From positions 1 through 33,933 of the forward strand of contig DF237722.1 of the NCBI GenBank assembly GCA_000708835.1: 33,933 nt of DNA, read 5' to 3'. The stretch comes from Klebsormidium nitens (lineage: Eukaryota > Streptophyta > Klebsormidiophyceae > Klebsormidiales > Klebsormidiaceae). A program made the translations under genes and the position numbers. Of this stretch, positions 12,001-21,512 are shown piece after piece. The notes beneath the pieces were generated by a model that ran no database searches, had not been told where the DNA came from, and was given only the letters and a program-made list of their open reading frames with translations. Within the stretch, counting starts at the first letter, position 1. The number at the start of each line of letters is the position of its first letter.

Positions 12001-15000
12001 TCTGCATGCGTGCAAGTTCCGTAGTTAGGAACCTTGGTGTTAAGCGCAGAGAGTTGTCCCAGACCTGTAGACACTGCAGTCAATCTCCCAGTACGTAGCA
12101 AGGCGAGTGCCAGACACGGCGTTTCAAACTTAAATAACAAAGCCGCCCAAGCTCCTCTGTAGCTCAAGACGTAGAAGGGGCACGATATAGGAAGTGACCG
12201 ACGATAAAGCATAGCAACGAAGTGGAGGGGAAGGCTAATAGCAGGAGGCGAGCACGTGACCATATCTTCACGATCTATGCTTAATCTTCCAAGAAACACG
12301 AGATGGGAGACTCCACGATCGAACCTCAAGGAGCTCTCATTACCTCTCAGCCACAGCGAAGATTCAGTGCCCTCTTTGCAAACCTTCCTGTTTCGACCTG
12401 CACCTTCAACCCGCATGCCTGAATGGTTATCGGATCCAGCTTGCCAGCTCCAAAAGTAGAAGCCCGCACAGCCATCAACGGTCAGAAAAGGGCGAGACGG
12501 CACCCAATCAAATGCAATCGCACCTTTGTCCAGAATTTGTCCTCGCCATTGCTCAATGAGCATGTTTCGGAACTCCTCCCTCGAAAGATCCCGCCCAAGC
12601 CGCTTTTCTTCCGCATGTCGTAGCCGGTCTTCTTCGTGCATTACTAGCCGCACCTGCCAGAGAGTTGCGAGGGTAACGTCAATCTTCCTTGAAGACTCGA
12701 AACTGTTCCAAATCCAGTCATCCTGATTTTAGTGACTGGATCTAGAAGTGGCTGTTTGCGGGAGTGGCTACTTGCGGTAACTAGATTGTTTCTCTTCGAT
12801 CCAGGGAGATGCTCGACGCTTTTTGAAGTGGATTCCGTTGTCATGAACGCTGGAAAGGTTCGATCCAATCAGACCGAAAGTCTCCAACTATGATGATTGC
12901 TGGAAAGGGGCAATCTGACCGGAACTGTCCATAGGTTGAGTTGCTGGAAAGGCGTGAATCATTGTCCACTCTCTGCGAAAGTTGATGAATCCGACTTCGG
13001 AAACATAAATCGAACTAAGCTAAGTGCGCCCACCTGCGCTCGATCCTGGGCGGCCGGGAACACCCCCGTCGTCTTCCGAATAGCCTCCATCTTGCGCACG
13101 AGCGCGGCGCCGCGGATGGTGTGAAGACTCTCGTAGCGCTTGGCATCGTGCCAGGCCTGCAGCCACTCCTCGTACTCGCGCGAGAAGAAGGACGTCGGCT
13201 CCCGCAGGGCGAGAAGTCGGTCGCGCGCCGCATCCCGAGCGGTCTCAATGGATTTGACGGACTGCTCGATCGCCAGCACCTGCGGATTCGATGGTGTGAC
13301 GTGGCTGTGTCAGAGGTGGCCAGGTAGGCGGCGCTTGCTGATCGACCAGCGGATCCCCTGTCTCATGAGGCCCGTTTGATCTGACTACTCCTCAAAACGT
13401 AACGACTTCAGACGAAAACAGACAAACAACTAGAATTGAGGCACGTTTGGACTGATTGCTCTTCAGATCGTGATTCCTTCAGACGAGAAACAACAAGCTA
13501 ATAAACCATGCAGAAGCGTTCCTTGAAGGCAAGTGACAAGCTCAAGATAACTTCTGTTCCCCTCTCAACCCTGAAATGAAGTCCTGTTCTTCGACCGACG
13601 CCAGACCGCCTCGACTACAAACCTGACCTGGCTATGTCAAAGCCCAAAGCAGAGACCCAGATTCAGCCACGGAGTCAGTTTCGCGACCATTCCCTCCACG
13701 TCGGGGTCCTCCTTCACAGCATCGGGCACCAGTTCCAAAGGCTCAACGGCGGCCAGCCCGTCTCTATAGAACCCTAAACTGGACCGTACCCCCAAATCCA
13801 AACGGAACAGAAGGTTGATTCACAACCGTTTCATCATTCCTGCTTTGCGATCACGGGCCCACCGCCGAGGCAGCCTCGAAGACCGCCACTACACTCTCAT
13901 GTAATCCTAACCTAGATCTAGCCACAAGCCAAGGCAATAGACTAAAGCACCAAACAGGAACATCTTTCAAAGCCCGCCCACCTCTGGGTCCTGCTTCACG
14001 ATCTCGGGCACCACTTCTGAGGCGGCCTCAACGGCCGCCAGCCCCGCGTCCACGTCGTCCTGCTTGAACTGCGCGATGCGCGCCAGGCCCGCCTCGCGCT
14101 GCTTGCGCCGCTTCTCCTCGCGCTCAACGGACTGCGCAAGGGCCAGCTCGCGAATGCTCTTGTCCATCTTCCCAGCCAGCTCGACAGCTGCATCAGGGCT
14201 GCGGAAAGAATGAGAGACGAGGTTGGGGCTGTGAAAAGGAAAGGAGAGGTGGGGAGTGAAGAGCAGTAATAGGTTGAACGAGGATGGACTAATTGCCTAA
14301 GTTTGATCTCGTCAGGGCAGATTTGCATTGCACTTGTCTATCTCCCAGGCCAGCTCGACCGCTGCATCAGGGCTGCGGCAAAACGAGATGGGATACACGG
14401 GTTGAAGAGTTAGAAGGTTGACCAAGACAAATTGACCCCATGTACATTCTTCTGCGAAGGTCGAATCGCAGAAGCACTTCTCCATCTTCCCGGCCAGCTT
14501 GACAGCTGCGCCAGGGCTGCAAAAGGGAGGAGTTGAACAAAGATGACTTTGACGACTGTAGTTCGGTAAGCGCGAAGTCGGCAGATGCTCCCATCCATCT
14601 TCCGAGCCAGCTTCGCAGCTGCACTGGGGCCGTAAAACAGAAAAGGAAACGGCGGTTAAGTCGAAAAGTAAAGGTCGAAGAAGGATGATTTGCAGCGCAG
14701 CTTCCGTTTGGTGAGGGCCAATTCAAGGATGCAGGTGTAAATCTTGCGGAACAGCTTGGCGGGAGGAAGTACCTAGTAAGAAATAACTAATACGTAGTAC
14801 GCTTAAGGTAGATGGATATGACTTGCTATGGCTAAGTCGCAGTCCATCCGTGTTCGAGAAGAATTGGCACCAGCGCCTGGGTCGTCAAAGGGATTCTAAA
14901 GGAAAAGCAAGAAAAACTAGCATTTACCCAGCGGCATGCGGAGATTGTGGAGCTCTGTTTCGGAAAGCCCATCCTCGAACACTAGCAGTACTGGCAAAGC

Positions 15001-16409
15001 TGATGAAAGTAAAGGCTGTTACAGAACAGGTAGGACGATATCTGCTCTCAGCATGTAAGTCAGCAAGATCGCAATGCCGTTTTTTACATTGCCACAGATA
15101 TCAAGAGTAGCATTCATTCCAGATGTGGATCTCTTCGAAGTAGCTATGGATAAAAAAGTAGGGGGCACTGCTGGTCACAGATGCCCTTTTCGAGATCAAC
15201 AGCTTCAAAAGCCGTCAATCCTGGGGACCTTCTTTACACGCCGGCAAACCCGGTCGAATGTATGAAACAAAATATCGAACCAATGTACAGAATCTCTGGT
15301 GGGTCATGACCAGAGGCGGTGCACTTTTTTGAACATGTCGCTATTTTGGAACTGCGCAGATGGTAGCAGAACGGACTTACTCTCCCGATTCTAGTGCAGC
15401 AATATATTCTGCGTACTGGTTCACGATGGTCGGGTGGTTCATACAGGCGGCCAGTTCATCTCCTCGCTGCTCACTGCAAAGAAAGGAGTTTTTAGTAAGA
15501 TATTGGGGCGGAAGATTGTCAAGCTGCATAACGTCAGCAATTCATGTGACTCAACTGTACTGAAAGCAAAGAGTGAGGGAGCGACCATTGCCCAAAATGA
15601 GCTACCACTGGATCTTACAAGACGGGAAAACCTGGACGCCTGCTTTGAATCAACGTTTAATCTGGTTCATGCTGAGTTGGAGAGATGCACTGTCAATGCA
15701 CAGATGTCCCAGTCCTTCCTCACAATGCACAAATCCATGAACTAGAAAATTTCCCGAAGTGAGTGAAGCTACCCAGAAGGTAACTTCAAGACCCGAGTCC
15801 CCCTCCTTTCCTGACTATGTCCCAGCATATATCAACGAGACAAAGCAAGGTATGCGGCAAATAACTCTCCAACTCGAAGCAGATAACTCTCCAACTCACT
15901 TCTTCAGCCTCCTCATCTCCTTGGGCACATCGAACAGCACAGCCTGGAGGAGCGGCGTCGCGGTCTTGGGCAGCCCAAAACTGTTCGTCGTCCGCCGCAG
16001 GTCTATCCAGTTGTCCGCCTCGTCTCCGTACAGATCCAAAAACTTTTCGGTGATCTTGCGTGCGGACGACTTGGGCACGTCCCGGACCTTCGCGCCCGTG
16101 GCGGGATCCAGGCCGTACATCTCTAGTTGCTTGGTGTAAGGGCCCATCACCATGTAGCGCAACTTGCGCACCTCAGGGGACTCTTGCAGGTTCTGCATGA
16201 AACGATAAAAATGAGCCATGACCTTGAGGCTCTGAACGGTTCTGCATGAAACGATGATAACGAGCCATGACCCTGAAGGCTCTGAAACACGGCAGGTGAT
16301 CTGAGACGACAGCAATTTGAGTGGAACGAAGGTTGCTTAAGATGGGAGAATTGTGTAGTCTTGAGCAGAAAAGACGACTCATGGTGGCCAATGCTTGCTT
16401 CGTAAAGAG

Positions 16410-16440
<31 letters not shown>

Positions 16441-19400
16441 AGGACAACGACCTTTGGTTGCCGATGACCAGCTTTACGTGAAGACTTTGCAACTTCGAGA
16501 AGAAGAGGGACGACTGAGGAGAGAGATTGGGACGATTCGGTCAAGACGGTAATCCCTGGACGTCATTTTGGCAAGCAGAGGGCGTTCTTAAGCTCGCCCT
16601 CTATTCAGAAAACAGAAAGTACATACAAAGTTGGGACTTGAAGAGCCTTCGGAAGAGCTCAAACCAACCCGGACACCTCTATCAGCACTAAGAAGCTTTG
16701 CTTATGCACATTACTAAGGAACGGGCCTAAATTGGCAGGAAAGAGCATTCTTTGCAGTTATTGAAAAGCAACCAATTGATGTAAAAGTCAAATGTAAAGA
16801 GTCTTCCTAGTGACTCCCTCCGATTAGCTTCTACTTTGAAAGATAGCAAATTCAAAAAGCGCGACTTTGGAGTGGTTTCTCCAACTACCTCCATCAGCGA
16901 GAGCGGGTCGTTGTTGATCTCTTCTTCTTCCTCAGGCCCCTGCGCCAACTGCCGGTTGACCCCCCACGTATTGAACACCCAGGCAGGGTCTTCTTTCTTC
17001 ATCAACTCCAGGTTCTCGCGCCACCCGGGCCGCCGCTCGACGATCGCACGCCGTGTTGTCTCGTCCCACCAAAACTGTTCCACCTCCTGCGTTTGAATAC
17101 CCTCAGGAATCAGCAACGAAAGAGTAAACAAAGGGGTGATATGTGCACTGCGGTCTTGTAAAGAACCGATTCTTGCCTGGTTTACTTCCTGCAAAGAAAG
17201 GCGTCTACAGAATCGATCCTTGCGTGGTTTACTTCCTGTAAGCGGAGGTGTAAAAGCAGGGCAAGGCGTCGGAAACTGGAAACCAAACGGTTTGACTCAG
17301 AAAGAGAGCCGACTTCCATAAGAAGGCAAGATGATGAGGGTTTGAGGAAACTTGCGAGCTGCCTTTTGCCGAATTGCCACGTTCTTGCAGAACCATGAGT
17401 CGAGCTGATGGGGTTAAGTTGCAAAACGACTGGTGAGCAAACTTAAGCATGTGCGACGCCCTTGAAACGTGCACCAGCACAAGTCGCATGAGCTGCCTTT
17501 TGTGGCAGGATGCAAGTAACATAAATAAACCCCACCGCTTTGCACTTGCTGCAGATTAGACACGACATACCTCTGCAGCCTCCATCTTTTCCCGAGGCGT
17601 CAGGTGCTCCTTGTGCCCCTCCACCAGGTACTTGCGGAGCGTCCACCACTTGGCGGTGTGCGGGTCGTTCGCCAGGAACTCCCTTTCAACGTCGGTCTGC
17701 AGATGCAAGAGCAGTGTAGGCTGAGAACACAAGGTGCTGTGAGGGGCACGTTCTTGAGCAGCATGAGGTTTATCGCCAGTGCACTCGAATTAACAATGAT
17801 AACATGAACGAGAAATTCCCTCCCTTTTGAATTCCTCCTGCATACAAAAGGTCGAAGCAGATGGAGAGGATACTTCGCCCTAATTAGTCCACAAATCTGA
17901 GGTTCGTTTGCATGAACAACATCGCTAGTGGTTGTAAGAAGTTACTCGAGCAGACATAGAAGAGAAAAGGCCGATCAGGGACGTTTCCGAATCCGTTCAT
18001 CTTCATCTAGTCCAACCCGAATTGACACAGGCTCTATCTTTGCTACTTATCCGCTAAAAGGATGCTATCCATCACTCGAGAATTGCGGGTTTGAGCAGAG
18101 AGCCGGCCAAACCCGCAAAGCTCGAGCGAGAGTATGAGTAAGGAGGTGTGAATCTTTCCAGACAAGACCCAACAGGGAAGACTTCGGCACTGACAATCGT
18201 TGAGGGAAAACATCATCCCAACTTCCTCTCTACATACCCGTCTTAAAGAGAGAATTCGAGCTTGCTCTCGAAACAGCGACATAGATCTCTTGATGCTAGA
18301 TTAGAAGATCTACGATCGCTCTACCACAGTCGACTTTGCACTAATAACAAAGAACGTGTCAGGGCTTGGAAGAAGAAACGGGATCGAGAATGGGAGGCTT
18401 GGATCAAACTATCCGCTGTTCAAAAAGAAAGGGAGGAGCAACAAGGAGTGCCAAGAGTGCTCACCACGGGCTGACCATAGGGGTTGGTCATGATCCACTG
18501 GTCCATTGCCCGCCCCGGTCCGTGCATGTACTGCAGGCAATAGTGGACAGAAAATACTGGGGACACTCTTAAGTTCTTGCCAAGATGCTCCTCTGCTCCA
18601 AGCCAGACTTTGTCCCTCGTATTCCATATTAAACATACCCTCCAACTTCTAACTGAACACTGGTTTGATATATGATCGGCGCAGTCTTTGAAGCTTGTTG
18701 ACAGCAACTTTTGCACGTAAGGCGAACTATTGAGAACTCTGAGCAGTAGATGAACCTCCTGAACCTCAACCAAGAGAGCTTTGGCAATTGTTGGCCGCTC
18801 TCTAAGTGAGGAAACGTGTGCTTACGTAGTCGATATCCGGCCAATTATCGATCTTCTTGGCATCGCCATGGCACCCCTGGCACTTGATGACGCCCTGCAG
18901 TGATGGATGACATCAGCACTTGGAGGTGCTGCCTTTATCAGTTGACAGAAAACGAGTACACCGACAGAGTCCACTGTTGGGCTCCCTTGACAACCTGAAG
19001 AGTCCTCTTAGAGTACCCAGGTCCGACCACTTCCAACCACTTCCTGACCTTCCGACCACTTCCTGACCACCTGTTGACCCCAATCAATGCTTCTTCAAAC
19101 CCAACTGCTGTCCCACCAATTCTTGCAATGCTACCTCCCTATTGCAGGCTTGCAAGGCACAGTCCCCGTAGATCCAACCTTCCATGATCAATTCTCCTTT
19201 CAAGAAACCCGATCCTTGAGCTCATATGATACGAAGCTCACCTCCCCGTCACAGGCCTTGCACGGCAGCATCCCAGGCTTCTGCCCCAGGACCTTGAACT
19301 TGCTCATGCTGTATGCCATTTCCGCATTCAGCTCATCCTTATGCGCCTTCAGGCCCCGCGCCCTGCCAACGATCTTCCCTGCTTCTCCTCCGACCAGGTC

Positions 19401-21512
19401 TGCTAACTCCTTTCCCTCTGCGTCTGCTTTCTCAAGCAGCTCCGGGTTGTGGACGTTTGTCCACATGGCCTGGGCAAATTTGCTGGAGAGTGGAGCAAGA
19501 GATAACCGCGTTGACTCTGTGCTCTTCGCAACCTCCAGTTGTGATAGTTCCTTTTGAGAGGCAGCGAAACGAGAGTAGCTCTTTCCCTAGGCAAATGCAA
19601 CAACAATCCATCTTAAACAGTCTACCTTGCTTGTCAACGCACGGAAGCTCACATGACATTATAAGAGGTCTGCGTCAGGATGAAAAAGAATGATGGAAAT
19701 CTACCAGAATTTCTTTCTCATGTGAAAGTTTTGACGCTAGCTCCAATACAGAAGCGGCCTTCCACACATAACGGTGATGCTCTTCCCTAGAGGCTGCAGA
19801 TGCGACAAACTCAGAAAGATCCTTGCCACGACCAAGCTTGACGAGACGAAGAAGATATTAGCGAAAGCAGCATGCCAACGAGATTTGGACCTTCTCACGC
19901 GACAGAACATCTTGATATGGCACCATGTAGCTGTTGAGAAGTGGTCCCCACCTCTCATAGGGAAGGGAGCCCCGAGACTCGCACACAGGGCAGATTTCAT
20001 GCTCAAAGCCTCCGCAACGGTTGCACTCTCTGCAATGGGGGCGCTTTGTCATCACAAAGGCCGAGACAGATGTTCCTCTTCAATCGGGCCTCAGCCATAG
20101 AATGCAATTGCAGACAGACGATTCGAGTTGTCTACAGCGTTCCCTATAAAATGACTCAGCATGCTTGCAATCTTGTATCCAGTCTAATAGTCAACTCTCT
20201 GCACGCCCTCCACTGCAGATACAAAGCACCCGATCCAAGCCCTGCTTAGGAGTGACTGCAATAAGGCTCACTTTTTAGTCCGAAGCCAGTCCCATTGCTT
20301 CTTGAACATGTTGTTCTCCCCACGGGCTTGTCGAAGAATGTGGAACTGCAGGAGAAATGAGGATGCTTCGAGCAGAATTAAAAAGTGAAGCATATCTGTG
20401 AAAAAGGGAGGCGTCAGCCACTACGTCCAACTCGACCTGTGCTCGCTTCCGCGGAAACGTGCTTGACTTGGGATAAGAGTTGTTAAGCTCTAAACTGGGG
20501 AATTCCCTCGACCACCAAGTGCACCTCCTTAGCACCTTTTTGAACTACGCGTAGTACAAGGGGCCGCACACCACCATTTGCATCAGAACTTTGTGCACTT
20601 TCCACCTGGCTCATACATAGAGCTATCTCAACTCGGTAGTATGATATTCGCAGCGGCAACCTGAAAAACAATGCTTGAATTTGCTTACAACTTCACCTAA
20701 AAGGGTGCGAGCAACCAACATGACAGAAGTGCCCTGCTGAGCCTTGACAAGACGCTGTTCCTAAGGGCGATAGCACTCTCGTGCTCTCACTTGTACTCTC
20801 ACCAAGTGACTCCAGTAAGATTGATCGAGTGTCTCCACAGACGCAAGACCAATGAAGTACAGTACTTATGGAACAAACTGGTAAAAGGGGGTGTTGTACG
20901 AGGACCAAAGAAAGAATACGATTGGACTGGGCGACGCAGCTTTATAAGTTGCATGTACGGATAACTTCCTTGACAAATGAGTGCGCTCAGCACAAACCAT
21001 AATGCTGCTTGGCACCAGAGCAGAATCAGCATCTTACAACACCCAAGCTTGCATTACACCACTTTGAGAAAAGCATGCAGCATTGCCTACGCAGCACCAT
21101 TACCAAACCCCCGGCAACTCTGTGGCAGTGCCTTTAAAGTGCACTTTTTCCAAGCAATGCTGCTCGACCAATCAGCTGGGAAAGATTCGATCCTGTCAGC
21201 TCAACAAAGCAGTGACGCAGATTTTCTGTTACACTCAATAAATGCAAAATGCAAGCACAATGCCACGACCATGCGGCTTTTGCAAGAAATAAAGAGAGCA
21301 CCAAGGAAGTTTTCAGAAGCTAGTGGACAGGAAGGATGCTGGCTCACAAATGAATACAAGCTGACAGGTCCTGTAAACATATGTAGCAAATGCACTGGGA
21401 TGGGGTAGAAGAATCGCATGATCTTCATGATCGGCCCTCCGGCGCCGACCGGAAAGGTCGCACTTGGCTCATCTGACATCTCAAACTCCACCATGCCTGA
21501 TATGTCCGCCAT
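6019..21512 (-). CDS. Large DnaJ-type zinc-finger and coiled-coil protein, family not recognised
   Basis: Exons in transcript order: 21512-21348 (tentative), 20605-20525, 20345-20272, 20029-19899, 19793-19705, 19469-19242, 18894-18826, 18530-18465, 17696-17571, 17086-16889, 16192-15900, 14198-13982, 13279-13034, 12653-12524, 12001-11827, 11176-10993, 10241-9922, 9322-9088, 8299-8094, 7112-6959, 6264-6019. Every junction keeps frame, with GT donors (mostly GTGAGC, GTGGGC, GTAxGT) and mostly TGCAG or CGCAG acceptors. The product is about 1210 residues. Near the N-terminus are CNRCGG and CPVC, then CKACDGEG and CQGCHGD, which resemble the CxxCxGxG zinc finger of DnaJ. A Trp-rich part follows, then about 700 residues of Glu/Lys/Arg/Ala-rich predicted coiled coil. 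The last exon may hold a short intron (GTGAGT...TAAG), but the frame is open through it. The N-terminus is uncertain: an ATG at 20614 with an upstream in-frame stop is an alternative start. A plastid or scaffold role is only a guess. Confidence 0.7.
7209..7905 (-). repeat. Exon echoes: decayed tandem copies of the start of exon 7112-6959
   Basis: The first part of exon 7112-6959 with its acceptor recurs in the upstream intron at about 7209-7275, 7455-7520, 7655-7712 and, weakly, 7852-7905. The nearest copy matches 62 of 67 bases by my count; all five differences are transitions and its frame is open over the segment. It has its own acceptor-like CCCCAG but no good donor. Identity falls with distance from the true exon. 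These look like old serial tandem duplications, not working exons. Confidence 0.8.
9624..9755. repeat. Intronic tandem repeat, about 95-bp period
   Basis: A segment of about 38 bases beginning TACCCGTTCTC and ending AAGCATCTTGA occurs at 9624-9662 and again at 9719-9755 with a few changes. It lies in the intron between exons 10241-9922 and 9322-9088. Confidence 0.75.
9779..9815 (-). repeat. Exon echo: copy of the donor end of exon 10241-9922
   Basis: The plus-strand string ATCCCACCT(C/G)CGCCCC at the true exon end (about 9915-9931) recurs about 133 bp further into the downstream intron. The GTGGGAT donor context is kept in the copy, so it is a possible decoy donor. Confidence 0.65.
11284..11341 (-). 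repeat. Exon echo: copy of the acceptor end of exon 11176-10993
   Basis: The acceptor and first bases of the exon (TACCCGTACTGTTC..CTCTGGAA on the plus strand) recur about 130 bp into the upstream intron, followed by a similar intron sequence (CATTTGTCAGA against CACTCGTCAGA). The CCAG|AG acceptor is kept in the copy. A third, weaker unit may exist near 11390-11440. Confidence 0.7.
12849..12952. repeat. Short intronic tandem repeat, three units
   Basis: The ten bases GCTGGAAAGG recur at 12849, 12899 and 12943 with related sequence between them (units of about 45-50 bp), in the intron between exons 13279-13034 and 12653-12524. Confidence 0.6.
13373..13500. repeat. Intronic tandem repeat, about 70-bp period
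   Basis: Units at about 13373-13430 and 13444-13500 share CGTTTG, CTGA, CTC.TCA and CTTCAGACGA.AAACA in the same order. They lie in the intron between exons 14198-13982 and 13279-13034. Confidence 0.65.
13699..13890 (-). repeat. Exon echoes: two copies of the 3' part of exon 14198-13982
   Basis: The end of this exon encodes a stretch like GLAAVEAASEVVPEIVKQDP. In the downstream intron, 13699-13770 on the minus strand encodes the similar GLAAVEPLELVPDAVKEDPD, and about 13843-13890 encodes a weaker AVFEAASAV. The order of residues is kept, which supports tandem duplication of coding sequence followed by decay. Confidence 0.75.
14333..14633 (-). repeat. Exon echoes: three copies of the acceptor and start of exon 14198-13982
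   Basis: The exon start (PDAAVELAGKMDKS) recurs upstream at 14378-14333 (PDAAVELAWEIDK), 14520-14475 (PGAAVKLAGKMEK) and 14633-14585 (PSAAAKLARKMDGS). The first two copies keep a pyrimidine tract and a CGCAG or TGCAG acceptor; the third has lost the AG. Each copy carries some flanking intron, with a spacing of about 110-175 bp. They occupy the largest intron of the gene. Confidence 0.85.
15392..15745 (+). other. Unassigned open frame inside the large intron, opposite strand
   Basis: A plus-strand frame of about 117 codons is open from the TAG at 15392 to the stop at 15743-15745. Its product has an even amino-acid mix with a mid-length Lys-rich part and no motif I know. Just upstream (14822-15110 and 15137-15265) lie other mid-length plus-strand frames, one holding a CGDCG. 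Together they could be a decayed transposon or nested gene in the intron, or chance. I see no splice pattern that joins them. Confidence 0.25.
16189..16258 (-). repeat. Duplicated splice acceptor, 49-bp period
   Basis: The acceptor of exon 16192-15900 (minus strand CGTTTCATGCAG|AACC) recurs exactly 49 bases upstream with the same CATGCAG|AACC, followed by matching intron sequence (GAGCCATGACC..). Use of the copy would add 49 nt and shift the frame, so it is probably a decoy or a nonproductive alternative acceptor. Confidence 0.8.
16411..16440. repeat. (AACGGAG)n microsatellite
   Basis: Four uninterrupted copies of the 7-mer AACGGAG plus AA, in the intron between exons 17086-16889 and 16192-15900. 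Confidence 0.9.
17162..17241. repeat. Intronic tandem repeat, 47-bp period
   Basis: A 33-base unit at 17162-17194 (including TGGTTTACTTCCTG) recurs at 17209-17241 with about four changes, in the intron between exons 17696-17571 and 17086-16889. Confidence 0.8.
19023..19070. repeat. Short tandem repeat CCGACCACTTCCTGACC
   Basis: Units of CCGACCACTTCC, AACCACTTCCTGACCTT and CCGACCACTTCCTGACCA run head to tail in the intron between exons 19469-19242 and 18894-18826. Confidence 0.75.

Noticed and set aside
11823-12653. Single 276-codon minus-strand frame over 11823-12653
   Set aside because: It runs through an intron: 12524 has a GTGCGA donor and 12001 a CATGCAG acceptor with matching phase, and the middle part is low in coding character.
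12857-12870. GGTTCGATCC as a tRNA T-arm
   Set aside because: No acceptor stem, D-arm or anticodon stem could be folded around it; it belongs to a three-unit intronic repeat.
15898-15900. TGA after KEMRRLKK as the end of a separate minus-strand gene
   Set aside because: The bases form a strong GTGAGT donor, and joining to 14198 keeps frame; both sides share the same style. Kept only as a possible retained-intron form.
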